This document shows, in pieces, positions 36,954 through 46,135 of a stretch of DNA of 64,000 nt; position 1 is the stretch's first letter, and each line of letters opens with the position of its first letter. The translations under genes and the position numbers were made by a program. The notes below the pieces were generated by a model that ran no database searches, was not told the DNA's origin, and saw nothing but the letters and a program-made list of their open reading frames with translations. The DNA is from Gaiellasilicea sp963745775. GTDB lineage: Bacteria; Actinomycetota; Thermoleophilia; Gaiellales; Gaiellaceae. The stretch spans positions 124,001 to 188,000 of the forward strand of contig CAVUYY010000013.1 of assembly GCA_963745775.1 (NCBI GenBank), in the 5' to 3' direction.

Positions 36954-38876
36954 CGCGCCTCCCGAACGTCCTGGCCCGTCGGACACACTCTGCTGATCGG
37001 CACGTGCTCGGCGGGCTTGAGCAGCGGCCGCGACGGCACCGCGCAGCGAGCGGCGCGAACCGGGAGCCCGGCTATCGGGATAGGGGGCGTAGCGGCCGAC
37101 AGCGAGCGCCGAGAGCTGGGCGGCGACGGCGAGCCAGCCGAGCGCCAGCAGGCCCACGAGCCACGGGACGTAACCGACGCCGAGGAGAGAGAGCAGATAC
37201 CAGGGCGCATCGAAGCCGAGCGAGTAACGGCGGGCGAACTCGAGCACCAGTAGCCCTGGCCCGAGCATGCCGGCGGCGAGCAGGACGAGTCGCGCAGGAG
37301 TGGTTCTGGCGTGGGGAAGCCAGAGCCAGGCGTAGAGGGACGGCAGGACGAAGATCAAGGCGAACGGATTCGTCGCCACGACGAGGAGGGTGACGAGCCC
37401 GAGCCCGAGCAGGGCCGTGGTGTAGCCCGCGAGCAGCTCCTCGGTCGTTGCGCGCCGCTCCGGGATCAGTCGCTGTCGGCTGACCAGCCAGCCGGCGAGG
37501 AGCAGCACCGTGAGGATTGCCAGCCCGATCGCCGGCGGCTCCCGGACCGCCGCGAGATCCGGGGGAAGCGGGCGCGGCTCGGCATCCGGGAAGAGCCCGA
37601 GCCGCGCTCCCACGACGAGCAGCAAGCCGGCATAACCCCAGAAGGCAAGGCGGTTGCGGAGGCTCCGAGCAGCCGCGCCGAGCGGAATCCGACGTCGCCG
37701 GCAACGAGCGAACAGGTCGACGGTTGCGATCAGGAACGGCAGGAGCGCCGCGAAGAGCGCGAGCTCGATCGTCCAGCCGCGGACGAGACGCCGGTCGAAG
37801 TAGACGTACGCCGTCGTGTCTCGCGTCAGCTCGAGGCCCGCGTCCAGGGAGCTGAGCAGGTTCTGGGCGGCACGGCCCATCTCCCCGAGCCGCTCCAGGT
37901 TCAACGGCTCGTTCGCAAACGGGGTGGCGGGGCGCTCGCCCGCCGTCGTCAACGTCAGCGCGGGAATCCCGCGAGCGACGAAGGGGCCCTGTTCGCCGAG
38001 CGTGTGCGGAAAGCCCAGGTCGAGCAGCTGCTCGAAGGCGCTGGGCCGCCGGGGCTCGGTTCCGAGCTCCTCCACGAGTCGCGTTGCCGCGGTGCGCACG
38101 AGCACAGGCGACGGCGAGCGTGGCTCGTCGCCGGCGAGCAGCAGCCGCGCAGGCCCAGTTCCGGCAATCGCATCGAGGTTGACGACCGCGACCGCGTCGT
38201 CCCGATACCTCGATGTCTCGGCGAAGCGTGCTGCGCCGAGTCCGCCGTAGGCCCCTCCGTCCGTGGAGACGAAGACGAGCGTATGAGCGGGAGTCGCCTG
38301 TCGTCCCGACCCGTCGCCGGCGGGCGCGAAGGCGCGGGCCAGCTCGACCAGGGTCGCCGTTCCCGAGGCATTGTCTTTCGCCCGCCCCTGGCCCGTGTTG
38401 TCCCGGTGCGCCACGAACACGATCGCCCGCGGCGACGGGCCCGGAACCACCGCCACGAGATTCTGCAGCTCGACCCGTCCCTTGCCCGGCACGGCCGCCG
38501 TGAACGTGTCGGCCTCGGTTCGGAGTCCGTAGAGCCGCAGTTGCTCGGCCAGCCACCGACCGGCACCCAGCGCGCCTGCGCTTCCAGGCGAGCGATCGGG
38601 ATACTCGCGCGCGAGCTCGCCGGCGAGCCCGGCCGCGGCGTCGGCGTCGAAGGTCGAGGGCAGCGTCGGCGGCGGGAGCGGCTGGGGCCGGGCGACCGTG
38701 AACGCGGCGAGGAGCAGCGGGAGCGCGACGAAGAGCCACGTGCCTCGCACGAGCCTCGCGTTGACCGGCCGCTCGAGCGAGCCGAGTCGCGCTCGACGAC
38801 GGGCGGCCTTGGCAGCCTGCGCGGAGGCTCCACGGCGCGGGCGTCGAGGCGCACCGCTGGGTTGCGGCGGCGACAT
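36950..38876 (-). CDS. Peptidase M28-like polytopic membrane protein (altered active site, one frameshift)
   Basis: A transmembrane helix (LFVALPLLLAAFTVA), an external M28 domain at about residues 80-330, and 7-8 C-terminal helices. His in VFVAHRDNTGQG and Asp in AKDNASGTATLVEL match the first two metal ligands, and NLDAIAG the later Asp. The Glu-Glu pair is replaced by STDGGAYGGLG, and the last His is absent in PFANEPLNLERL. The enzyme may be inactive or use another mechanism. As read, the frame runs into sortase; dropping one base of the G5 run at 37083-37087 gives a natural end (CPTGQDVREAR) whose TGA overlaps the sortase ATG. Confidence 0.8.
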
Positions 38877-38885
38877 GAGGAGTCC

Positions 38886-38927
38886 AGTGTAGGCCGAGCG
38901 GAGGCTCTTCCTCGCCGCCCGTACCAT
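38886..38927. promoter_or_regulatory. Divergent -10-like elements between M28 and the response regulator
   Basis: TACACT (38891-38886, minus) ends 9 bases before the M28 ATG, and TACCAT (38922-38927, plus) ends 9 bases before the regulator ATG at 38937. Both fit leaderless starts; the gap is only 60 bp. Confidence 0.5.
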
Positions 38928-38936
38928 GCGAGTGCG

Positions 38937-39641
38937 ATGGCCGAAGCCTCGACCATTCTCCTCGTCGACGACGAGGACTCCGTCCAGAAGCTCTTGACGT
39001 ATCCGTTGGAGCGGGACGGCTTCCGGGTCGTCGTCGCCCGGGACGGCGAGGAGGCGCTGCAGCGGTTCGCGGAGGAGTCGATCGACCTCGTCGTGCTCGA
39101 CCTGATGCTGCCTCGGCTCGACGGGCTCGAGGTCTGCAAACGGCTCCGCGCCGACAGCACCGTCCCGATCATCATGCTCACGGCGCGAGACGACGAGCTC
39201 GACAAGGTGCTCGGCCTCGAGCTCGGCGCCGACGACTACATCACGAAGCCGTTCTCGATCCGGGAGTTCCGCAGCCGGGTTCGCGCCCTCCTGCGGCGCG
39301 CTTCCGCTCCTCGTCCGGGCGAGCGTTCCGAGGACGAGGAGGTGATCGAGGAGGGCGAGGTGCGGATCGACGTACCGCGCCGCGTCGTCGAGGTGCGAGG
39401 AGAGGAGGTGCAGCTCACCTTCGTCGAGTTCGAGCTCCTTCGCGTGCTCGCCGCTGCGCCAGGCCGCGTCTATTCCCGCAGGCAGCTCCTGGAACGGCTC
39501 CGTGGCGGCGCCGACTACCGCGAGCCGCGGACGATCGACGTCCATGTCCGCCATCTGCGCGAGAAGATCGAGAGCGACCCGCGTGAGCCTGAGCTGATCC
39601 TCACCGTTCGGGGCGTCGGCTACCGCTTCCGCGACCGGTGA
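38937..39641 (+). CDS. OmpR/PhoB-family response regulator
   Basis: 234 residues. The receiver domain has the acidic pocket DDED, the phospho-acceptor Asp in VVLDLMLPRLDGL, and the switch Lys in YITKPFS. The C-terminal winged helix has the OmpR pattern LTFVEFELLRVLAAAPGRVYSR and VDVHVRHLREKIE-like TIDVHVRHLREKI. It is closest in style to MtrA/RegX3 regulators. The kinase gene follows after 10 bases. Targets are unknown; the HtrA protease downstream suggests envelope stress. Confidence 0.93.
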   Translation: MAEASTILLVDDEDSVQKLLTYPLERDGFRVVVARDGEEALQRFAEESIDLVVLDLMLPRLDGLEVCKRLRADSTVPIIMLTARDDELDKVLGLELGADDYITKPFSIREFRSRVRALLRRASAPRPGERSEDEEVIEEGEVRIDVPRRVVEVRGEEVQLTFVEFELLRVLAAAPGRVYSRRQLLERLRGGADYREPRTIDVHVRHLREKIESDPREPELILTVRGVGYRFRDR

Positions 39642-39651
39642 GCCTCCGGCC

Positions 39652-41067
39652 GTGATCAAGGGAATCCGGCTCCGACTCGCGCTCGCGCTGCTCGGGGTCG
39701 TTGCGGGCGCCCTCGTCGTGGCGTACCTGATCGTCGTCCCGACCCTCGAGAGCCGGCTCGTGGACGCGAAGATCGACCAGCTCGAAGCGAACGCCGTCAC
39801 CGTCGCCGATTGCATCAAGGCGACGGACTTTCCCTGGCAGGAGTGCGCCGATACGGGCTCCGCCGTCCTCAACGCCCGGGTCGTGATCTACGACGTCCTG
39901 CAGCGCGAGCCGCCGGCGCTGCAGATCCTCGCCGACTCCCGGCCGGCGTCGTCGCAGGACGTCGAGCACGACATCGTGGCCGAGTTCGCGGCTACGACGG
40001 GCGAGTCCCAGGGAGGCACGGTCAGCCGAAGCGAGGAGGAGTTCGCCGAGGCAGCGCTGCCCGTGACCGCCGACGGGCCGATCGTCCTGCTCAGCAGCTC
40101 GCTCGCCGATCCGCTCTCGAGCATCGCCGTCGTCGAGCGCCGCCTCCTGGCTGCGGGCGGAATCGCCCTGTTCGTGGCGTTGCTCCTCGGCTACGCCGGC
40201 GCCTCAGTGCACGCCAGGCGGATCCGGCGGCTCGAGCGCGCCGCTGAGCGGATCGCCCGCGGCCGGTTCGACGAGCCGGTGGTGGATGGAGGCAACGACG
40301 AGCTCGGCCAGCTCGCAGCGGCGTTTGAACGGATGCGCGGGCGGCTGGAGATGCTCGATCGAGCGCGGCGAGAGTTCATCGCGAATGCCTCCCACGAGCT
40401 GCGGACGCCGCTGTTCTCGCTTGGAGGCTTCCTCGAGCTGATGACCGACGAGGACCTGGACGAGCCGACGCGTCAGGAGTTTCTCGAGACCATGCGCGAG
40501 CAGGTGGCGCGGCTGACGAAGCTGGCCACCGATCTGCTCGACCTCTCCCGGATGGACGCCGGCCGGATGCACGTCGAGGCGGAGCAGGTCGATCTCGCCG
40601 CCGCCGCGCAGGTGCTCGCCGGCGAGTTCCGTGCGGTCGCCGAGCAACGGCGGCACACGCTCGAGCTGGGAGAGGACGGGCGGGCCGTGGCCGTGGGCGA
40701 CGAGCTCCGGGTGCTCCAGATCGGCCGCGCGCTCGTCGGGAACGCGCTGACCCATACGCCGCCGGGAACGAGCATCACGGTCAAGACCGCTCGCGAGCGC
40801 GACCGCGCGACGCTGAGCGTGGTGGACGACGGCCCCGGGATCCCCGCCGAGCACCTCGAGCACGTCTTCGACCGCTTCTACCGCGCGGAGGGCGACGTGG
40901 CCTCCGGCAGCGGGCTCGGCCTCGCGATCGCGCGGGAGCTGGCGATCCTGATGGGAGGCGATGTCGAGCTCCACTCAGCGCCCGGCAGCACCGTCGTGAC
41001 GCTGTCGCTGCCCGCCGTTTCGGCAGGTGTCGTGGACGAGTCCGAGCGCTTGACCGTTTTCACGTGA
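39652..41067 (+). CDS. Membrane sensor histidine kinase
   Basis: 471 residues: a helix at about 6-30, an external sensor of some 120 residues with two Cys (ADCIKATDFPWQECAD), a second helix (LLAAGGIALFVALLLGYAGA), HAMP (RRIRRLERAAERIARGRFDE), HisKA with FIANASHELRTPL, and the HATPase with N box LVGNALTHTPPG, G1 DDGPGIP and G2 GSGLGLAIARELA. GTG start. It pairs with the regulator just upstream. The two external cysteines could form a redox-sensitive disulfide (inference). Confidence 0.93.
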   Translation: MIKGIRLRLALALLGVVAGALVVAYLIVVPTLESRLVDAKIDQLEANAVTVADCIKATDFPWQECADTGSAVLNARVVIYDVLQREPPALQILADSRPASSQDVEHDIVAEFAATTGESQGGTVSRSEEEFAEAALPVTADGPIVLLSSSLADPLSSIAVVERRLLAAGGIALFVALLLGYAGASVHARRIRRLERAAERIARGRFDEPVVDGGNDELGQLAAAFERMRGRLEMLDRARREFIANASHELRTPLFSLGGFLELMTDEDLDEPTRQEFLETMREQVARLTKLATDLLDLSRMDAGRMHVEAEQVDLAAAAQVLAGEFRAVAEQRRHTLELGEDGRAVAVGDELRVLQIGRALVGNALTHTPPGTSITVKTARERDRATLSVVDDGPGIPAEHLEHVFDRFYRAEGDVASGSGLGLAIARELAILMGGDVELHSAPGSTVVTLSLPAVSAGVVDESERLTVFT

Positions 41068-41096
41068 AAACGGGCCGGGCGGCTACAGTTGGCGGG

Positions 41097-42290
41097 ATGC
41101 GTCCAGCCCTGATCGCGGTGGTTGCGCTCGTTTCGGCGGCCCTGGGCGCGTCGGGTGCGCTCGTGCTCGGCAAGTCGGCCGGGTGGATCGACGACGACGC
41201 CGCGGTCCAGACCGTGGTGGTTCCGGCCGAGCCCGGCGAGACCGGCGCGGCGCCGATCGCGACCCCGCTGGCCTCGAACCGATTCGATCCCGCAGCGATC
41301 TTCGCTCGGAGCTCGCCTGGGGTGGTGACGATCTACTCCGTGTTTCCCGGCGGCGGGCGCTCGCAGGGCTCCGGCTTCGTGGTCACCTCCCAGGGCCACG
41401 TCCTGACGAACTCCCACGTGATCACGACCGCCGGTGAGAGCGAGAGCGCGGTCCGCGGCGCCCAGCGCGTCTACGTGGTCTTTGCGGACGGCGATCGGCT
41501 GCCGGCCACGATCGTGGGCTGGGACCTCTTCGACGACACCGGCTTGATCAAGTTCGACCCCAAGGATCACGCGGTCTCGTCCCTGCCTTTCGGCGACTCC
41601 GATTCTGTGGTCGTCGGGGAGCCGGTGGCCGCGATCGGAAGCCCGTTCGGAAACGAGAACTCGCTCGCGGTCGGCGTCGTCGCGGCCGTTTCGCGCTCGA
41701 TTCCGTCGCTGACGTCCCGCTACAACGTCTCGAATGCGATCCAGATCGACGCTCCGATCAACCACGGCAACTCGGGTGGCCCCCTGCTCGACGGGCGCGG
41801 CCGCGTGATCGGGATCAACGCCCAGATCCGCTCGGACTCTGGCAACGCCGAGGGGGTCGGCTTCGCGATCCCGATCAACTCGGCGCGGCGGTCGATGGAG
41901 CAGCTGATCGCCACCGGCCGGGTCGCCTATGCCTACATCGGGATCACCACGCTCGACGTGACGCCGGCGATCGCGCGCCGCTACGAGCTCGGAGCACAGA
42001 GGGGCGCGCTGATCGAGGAGGTGGTCGACGACGCACCGGCCGAGCGCGCGGGCCTGAAGGGGTCGAAGCGACGGGTCGTCTTCAACGGTTCCCCCGTCAG
42101 CCTCGGCGGCGACCTGATCGTCGCGATTGCCGGGGAGCAGGTGGTTCGGGCGGACGACATCGCTCGGATCGTGACCGAGCGACTTCGCCCCGGCCAGCTC
42201 GTACCCGTGACCGTCGTTCGAGGCGGAACCGGCAAGCGGGAGATCGTGCGCGTTCGGCTGGTCGAGCGCCCGGAGAACCCTCAGGGCTGA
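41097..42290 (+). CDS. HtrA/DegP-type trypsin-like serine protease with PDZ domain
   Basis: Envelope quality-control protease. From the ATG at 41097 it has one N-terminal membrane anchor (LIAVVALVSAALGASGALVLG) and a trypsin-like domain with His in LTNSHVITT, a likely catalytic Asp in DLFDDTGLIKFD, and Ser in NHGNSGGPLLDG, followed by a PDZ domain (GALIEEVVDDAPAERAGLKG). An in-frame GTG at 41064 overlaps the kinase stop (GTGA) and would add 11 residues. TACAGT 7 bases before the ATG favours the shorter form. It probably belongs to the regulon of the adjacent two-component system. Confidence 0.92.
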   Translation: MRPALIAVVALVSAALGASGALVLGKSAGWIDDDAAVQTVVVPAEPGETGAAPIATPLASNRFDPAAIFARSSPGVVTIYSVFPGGGRSQGSGFVVTSQGHVLTNSHVITTAGESESAVRGAQRVYVVFADGDRLPATIVGWDLFDDTGLIKFDPKDHAVSSLPFGDSDSVVVGEPVAAIGSPFGNENSLAVGVVAAVSRSIPSLTSRYNVSNAIQIDAPINHGNSGGPLLDGRGRVIGINAQIRSDSGNAEGVGFAIPINSARRSMEQLIATGRVAYAYIGITTLDVTPAIARRYELGAQRGALIEEVVDDAPAERAGLKGSKRRVVFNGSPVSLGGDLIVAIAGEQVVRADDIARIVTERLRPGQLVPVTVVRGGTGKREIVRVRLVERPENPQG

Positions 42291-42309
42291 GCGGTTTCGC
42301 CGGGTCGCC

Positions 42310-42335
42310 GTTTAGTTCAGGCGCCGGCGCGGTAT
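42310..42335 (+). promoter_or_regulatory. Sigma-B/sigma-F-type promoter upstream of the RsbW-like gene
   Basis: GTTTAG (42310-42315), 14 bases, then CGGTAT (42330-42335) resembles the general-stress consensus GTTT-N14..16-GGGTAT with few mismatches. It leaves a leader of about 55 bases before the GTG at 42398. It suits the genes behind it: an anti-sigma-type kinase and trehalose synthesis. Confidence 0.5.
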
Positions 42336-42397
42336 GACCCGGGACAGACCCTTCGTTACCCTTGCACAGTTTTCGGTAGGAACGGAACGGGGAGATC

Positions 42398-42835
42398 GTG
42401 GAAGAGCGACCAACCGAGCTGGACGGCGACCGTGGCAGCCGAGTCGTGACCTTGACGATCCCGGCCAAGCCGGAGTACATCACCCTCTCGCGACTGGCTC
42501 TCACTGGCCTCTCCCACGTGCGGCCGCTCGCCGAGGAGACGCTCGCCGAGCTGAAGCTCGCGCTCACCGAGGCGACGTCGAACTCGGTTCGCCATGCCTA
42601 TGCGAACGGGGAAGGCCGTGTCCAGATCAGCTTCGAGCTCTGCGAGGACAGGCTCGTCGTCGAGGTCTCGGACGACGGTTCCGGCTTCCCCCAGACCGAC
42701 GAGAGCGCCAGTCGCGAGCAGGAGCTGAGTGAGGGCGGGCTCGGGATCGCGATCATCCGCTCGATCGCCGACGAGCTCGTGGTCGAGTCGGAGCCTGAGG
42801 GCGGCTCGCGGCTTCGTTTCGTGAAGCGTCTCTAG
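42398..42835 (+). CDS. RsbW/SpoIIAB-like serine kinase (anti-sigma factor type)
   Basis: 145 residues forming one GHKL ATPase domain: N box ELKLALTEATSNSVRHAYA, G1 VSDDGSGFP and G2 GGLGIAIIRSIADEL. Such kinases bind a sigma factor and are released by an anti-anti-sigma partner. No partner or sigma gene is adjacent, so it may act on a distant sigma-B/F factor. The GTG start follows a GGGGAGATC stretch. otsA begins 11 bases after its stop. Confidence 0.85.
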   Translation: MEERPTELDGDRGSRVVTLTIPAKPEYITLSRLALTGLSHVRPLAEETLAELKLALTEATSNSVRHAYANGEGRVQISFELCEDRLVVEVSDDGSGFPQTDESASREQELSEGGLGIAIIRSIADELVVESEPEGGSRLRFVKRL

Positions 42836-42846
42836 CGCGATCGGCC

Positions 42847-44253
42847 GTGTCGGCGCGGCGCAAGCTGATTGTCGTCTCCAATCGTGGCCCTGTGGGCTAC
42901 GAACGGGATTCGGCTGGGGTGCGAGTCGCGAAGCGGGGCGCGGGCGGGCTCGTGACGGCGCTCGCTCCGCTCGTCTCTCACCACGACGTCACCTGGATTG
43001 CGAGCGCTCTCTCCGCCGAGGACCGCGCCGTCGCGGAGCAGGGCGTCTTCGAAGAGACGGCGCAGGACGGATCTCGCTACCGCCTCCGCCTCGTAGCGCA
43101 TGATCCGAGCGCGTACCACCTGTACTACAACGTCGTCGCAAATCCGACCCTGTGGTTCGTCCAGCACCGGCTGTGGGGCCTGAAGCACGAGCCGGGCGTG
43201 GGGCTCGACGACGCCTGGCAGGCGGGATACGAGGTCGTGAATCGGGCCTTCGCGGAGGCCGCCTGCGCCGAGCTCGAACGTGAGCCGGCCGCCACCGTCT
43301 GGTTTCACGACTACCACCTCTACCTCGCCCCGAGATTCGTTCGAGACGCGCGCCCCGACGCCCTCCTGTCGCACTTCACCCACATCCCCTGGGTCGATCC
43401 CGACGAGTGGGCCGTCCTTCCGCCGCCGATCGTCCGAGCAATTCACGAGGGCCTGCTGGCCAGCGACGTCGTCGGCTTCCACACCCACCGCTGGCGGGAC
43501 GCGTTTCTCGCCACGTGCCGCTCGCTCGGGCTCGAGCCCGAGCGCACCCTCGTCACCGCCAACCCGATCTCGGTCGACGTCGCGGAGTTCGAGGCGCTTG
43601 CCGAAAGCCCCGCCGTGCTCGAGCGGGAGCGCGAGCTCGAGGCGACGAGATCCGAGCAGCTGATCCTGCGCGTGGATCGAACCGACCCCTCGAAGAACGT
43701 CGTTCGGGGGCTCGAGGCGTTCGAGCAGCTCCTCGAGCGCCGTCCCGACCTCATCGGCCGCGTGACGATGCTGGCCCTTCTCGACGCTTCGCGCCAGACG
43801 ATTTCCGAGTACGTCGTCGAGCGGGATGCGATCGAGACAGCCGCGGCGCGGCTCGAGGCGCGATTTCCGGGCTCGCTCCGGCTGAGGATCGCCGACGACT
43901 TCCTTCAGTCGATCGCCGCGTACAAGCAGTTCGACGTCCTGCTCGTGAATGCCGTCATGGACGGGCTCAATCTGGTTGCGAAGGAGGCGCCACTCGTGAA
44001 TACGCGCAGCGGCGTCGTCATCCTCTCCACGAACGCCGGCGCCTTCGAGGAGCTTGGCGACTGGGTGCTCGCCGTCGATCCTGACGACCTCGCGGGTCAG
44101 TCCGCGGCGCTCGAGCAGGCGCTCGAGCTCGCGCCTGACGAGCGGCAGCGCCGGAGTGCGGCGATCCGCGAGCACGTCCGAGCGCACGATCTCGGCCGCT
44201 GGATCGAGGAGCAGCTCGCGGATCTCGACCACGCGACTAGCATGCGGTCGTGA
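42847..44253 (+). CDS. otsA: Alpha,alpha-trehalose-phosphate synthase (GT20)
   Basis: Makes trehalose-6-phosphate from a nucleotide glucose donor and glucose-6-phosphate for osmotic and desiccation protection. 468 residues, normal length. N-terminal VVSNRGPVGYER, the acceptor-site WFHDYHLYLAPRF, FTHIPWVDPDEW, the donor-site RVDRTDPSKNVVRGLEAFE, and KEAPLVNTRSGVVILSTNAGA are all present. No otsB phosphatase is adjacent. Co-transcription with the RsbW-like gene from a stress-type promoter is likely. Confidence 0.93.
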   Translation: MSARRKLIVVSNRGPVGYERDSAGVRVAKRGAGGLVTALAPLVSHHDVTWIASALSAEDRAVAEQGVFEETAQDGSRYRLRLVAHDPSAYHLYYNVVANPTLWFVQHRLWGLKHEPGVGLDDAWQAGYEVVNRAFAEAACAELEREPAATVWFHDYHLYLAPRFVRDARPDALLSHFTHIPWVDPDEWAVLPPPIVRAIHEGLLASDVVGFHTHRWRDAFLATCRSLGLEPERTLVTANPISVDVAEFEALAESPAVLERERELEATRSEQLILRVDRTDPSKNVVRGLEAFEQLLERRPDLIGRVTMLALLDASRQTISEYVVERDAIETAAARLEARFPGSLRLRIADDFLQSIAAYKQFDVLLVNAVMDGLNLVAKEAPLVNTRSGVVILSTNAGAFEELGDWVLAVDPDDLAGQSAALEQALELAPDERQRRSAAIREHVRAHDLGRWIEEQLADLDHATSMRS

Positions 44254-44696
44254 CCGACCTCTCGCACGTCGACGCGGCCGGCGCGGTGCGAATGGTCGAT
44301 GTCGGAGCCAAGCCGCTTTCCCGCCGTCGCGCGGTCGCCCGCGCCACGGTGCGAATGGCTCCCGAGACCGCTCGACGGCTGCGAGAGCTTCCGAAGGGCG
44401 ATGCCCTCACGACGGCCCAGCTCGCGGGAATCATGGCCGCGAAACGGACGAGCGAGCTGATCCCGCTCTGCCATCCGCTGCCGCTTTCTGCGATCGACGT
44501 CGACCTCGACGTCGTCGAGGCGGCCGTGGAGATCACCGCCTCCGTGGAGACGACCGCCCAGACCGGGGTCGAGATGGAGGCCCTCGTCGCAGTCTCGGTT
44601 GCCGCGCTCACCGTCTACGACATGGCCAAGGCGATCGACAAGGAGATGGTCATCGGCGAGGTCGCCCTTGTCGAAAAGGTGAAGGAGCCCGCATGA
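44250..44696 (+). CDS. moaC: Cyclic pyranopterin monophosphate synthase
   Basis: Completes the first step of molybdopterin synthesis together with MoaA. 148 residues. Signatures are MVDVGAKPLSRRRAVA, the active-site block ELIPLCHPLPLSAIDV and TGVEMEALVAVSVAALTVYDM with AIDKEMVIGEV. The GTG overlaps the otsA stop as GTGA, an unusual partner for a cofactor gene. Confidence 0.95.
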   Translation: MTDLSHVDAAGAVRMVDVGAKPLSRRRAVARATVRMAPETARRLRELPKGDALTTAQLAGIMAAKRTSELIPLCHPLPLSAIDVDLDVVEAAVEITASVETTAQTGVEMEALVAVSVAALTVYDMAKAIDKEMVIGEVALVEKVKEPA

Positions 44697-45172
44697 ACGC
44701 TGCGGTCCTGACCGTCTCGGACGGTGTCGTTGCAGGATCGAGAGAGGACGCGAGCGGTGACCTGCTCGCGGTGCTCCTGGAGGCCGACGGCTACGACGTG
44801 ACCCGCCGGATCGTGCCCGACGAGACGGATGCGATCGCCGCCGCGCTGCTCGAGCTCGCGGACGAGGCTCGGCTCGTGCTGACGACGGGCGGAACCGGGG
44901 TGGCTCCGCGCGATGTCACGCCGGAGGCGACGCGCTCGGTGATCGACCGCGATGCACCGGGGATCGCCGAGGCGATACGAGCCGACGCGATCGCCAAGAC
45001 GCCGCATGCCCTGCTCTCTCGGGGCGTCGCCGGGATCTCCGGCCGGACGCTCGTCGTCAACCTGCCGGGCTCCCCGGGCGGCTGCCGGGACGGCTTCGCG
45101 GTCCTGCGTCCGGCGCTCGGCCACGCGCTCGAGCTGCTCGCGGGCGAGCAGACGACGCACCGCCAGACGTGA
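44693..45172 (+). CDS. mog: Molybdopterin adenylyltransferase (MogA/MoaB)
   Basis: Activates molybdopterin by adenylylation before MoeA inserts Mo. 159 residues of the MoCF fold: AVLTVSDGVVAGSREDASG, LVLTTGGTGVAPRDVTPEAT and VVNLPGSPGGCRDGF. The ATG at 44693 overlaps the moaC stop (ATGA) and the stop overlaps the UbiA start (GTGA). Confidence 0.93.
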   Translation: MNAAVLTVSDGVVAGSREDASGDLLAVLLEADGYDVTRRIVPDETDAIAAALLELADEARLVLTTGGTGVAPRDVTPEATRSVIDRDAPGIAEAIRADAIAKTPHALLSRGVAGISGRTLVVNLPGSPGGCRDGFAVLRPALGHALELLAGEQTTHRQT

Positions 45173-46035
45173 CCGCCGCCGCCGTCGGGCTGCCCAGACG
45201 TTTCGCCGCGCTCGTCAAGCTCGAGCACACCGTCTTCGCGCTGCCGTTCGCCTACGTCGGGATGCTGCTCGCGCTCGACGAGGTGCCGGCTGCGGCGGAC
45301 TGGCTCTGGGTGACGGTCGCGATGGTCGGGGCGAGGACGCTGGCAATGGGTCTGAACCGGCTGATCGATGCGGAGATCGACGCGCGCAACCCACGCACCG
45401 CAGCGCGAGAGCTGCCCTCCGGGGCTCTCAGCCGGATCCAGGTGCTCGGCCTCTGCGCGGCGGCGCTCGCTGTCTTCCTCGCTGCCGTCTTCCAGCTCGA
45501 CCCGCTCGTGCGCTGGCTCTGGCCGATCCCGGTGGCGCTGTTCGTCGTCTACCCCTATCTCAAGCGCGTGACGTGGCTCTGCCATCTGTGGCTCGGCGTC
45601 TCCCTCGGCCTTGCGCCGGTGGGCGCGTGGGCCGCCGTGACCGGCGAGCTGCCGTGGCAGGCCTGGACGGTCGGTGCCGCGGTCGCGCTCTGGGTTGCGG
45701 GGTTCGATCTCTTCTATTCGCTCTTCGACGTCGAGCACGACCGTCGGGAGGGACTCGAGTCCTGGGCGGTGCGCTTCGGCGAGCGCGGCGTGTTCGCGGG
45801 CGCGCGTCTGCTCCATCTCGGAGCGATCGGGTTGCTCATCCTTGCCGGGACGGGGCTTGACGTCGGCAGCTCCTACTGGCTCGGCGTCGGCGCGGTCGCA
45901 GGATTGCTTGCGTATGAGCATTCCCTCGTTCGCCCGGGTGACCTGCGCCGGCTCGACGCGGCCTTCTTCACCGTCAACGGGGTGATCAGCATCGTCTTCT
46001 TCGGCTTCGTGCTGCTCGACGTGCTCGTCGGCTAG
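45169..46035 (+). CDS. UbiA-family polyprenyltransferase (UbiA/MqnP-like)
   Basis: 288 residues, 8-9 transmembrane helices. The two Asp-rich motifs that bind prenyl diphosphate through magnesium are NRLIDAEIDARNPRTAAREL and SLFDVEHDRREGLESWAVRFG-like DVEHDRREGLES. It attaches a polyprenyl chain to an aromatic acid for quinone synthesis. The pattern suits the 4-hydroxybenzoate-type branch (UbiA, or MqnP of the futalosine menaquinone route) better than MenA. Proximity to cytochrome c and heme genes fits a respiratory role. Confidence 0.85.
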   Translation: MTAAAVGLPRRFAALVKLEHTVFALPFAYVGMLLALDEVPAAADWLWVTVAMVGARTLAMGLNRLIDAEIDARNPRTAARELPSGALSRIQVLGLCAAALAVFLAAVFQLDPLVRWLWPIPVALFVVYPYLKRVTWLCHLWLGVSLGLAPVGAWAAVTGELPWQAWTVGAAVALWVAGFDLFYSLFDVEHDRREGLESWAVRFGERGVFAGARLLHLGAIGLLILAGTGLDVGSSYWLGVGAVAGLLAYEHSLVRPGDLRRLDAAFFTVNGVISIVFFGFVLLDVLVG

Positions 46036-46105
46036 GGAGAAAACGTCACACTCTCGCCACCGTGACGTCACGATCCTGTGCAGAAATCCTCGCTAGCGTG
46101 AGCTC

Positions 46106-46127
46106 AGGGGGCGCGATCCGCCCCCCT
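46106..46127. repeat. GC hairpin in the leader of the ccm operon
   Basis: AGGGGGCG and CGCCCCCCT (one bulged base) flank a short loop just ahead of the ccmA-like start at 46136. No T-run follows. It may shield the start region or be a weak terminator after the prenyltransferase gene. Confidence 0.4.
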
Positions 46128-46135
46128 GGGGCCAC

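Noticed and set aside
36270..39872. A 1200-codon open frame on the minus strand
   Set aside because: It joins antisense of the response regulator and kinase genes, the M28 gene and sortase. In GC-rich DNA such long frames arise by chance; only the M28 and sortase parts show real domains.
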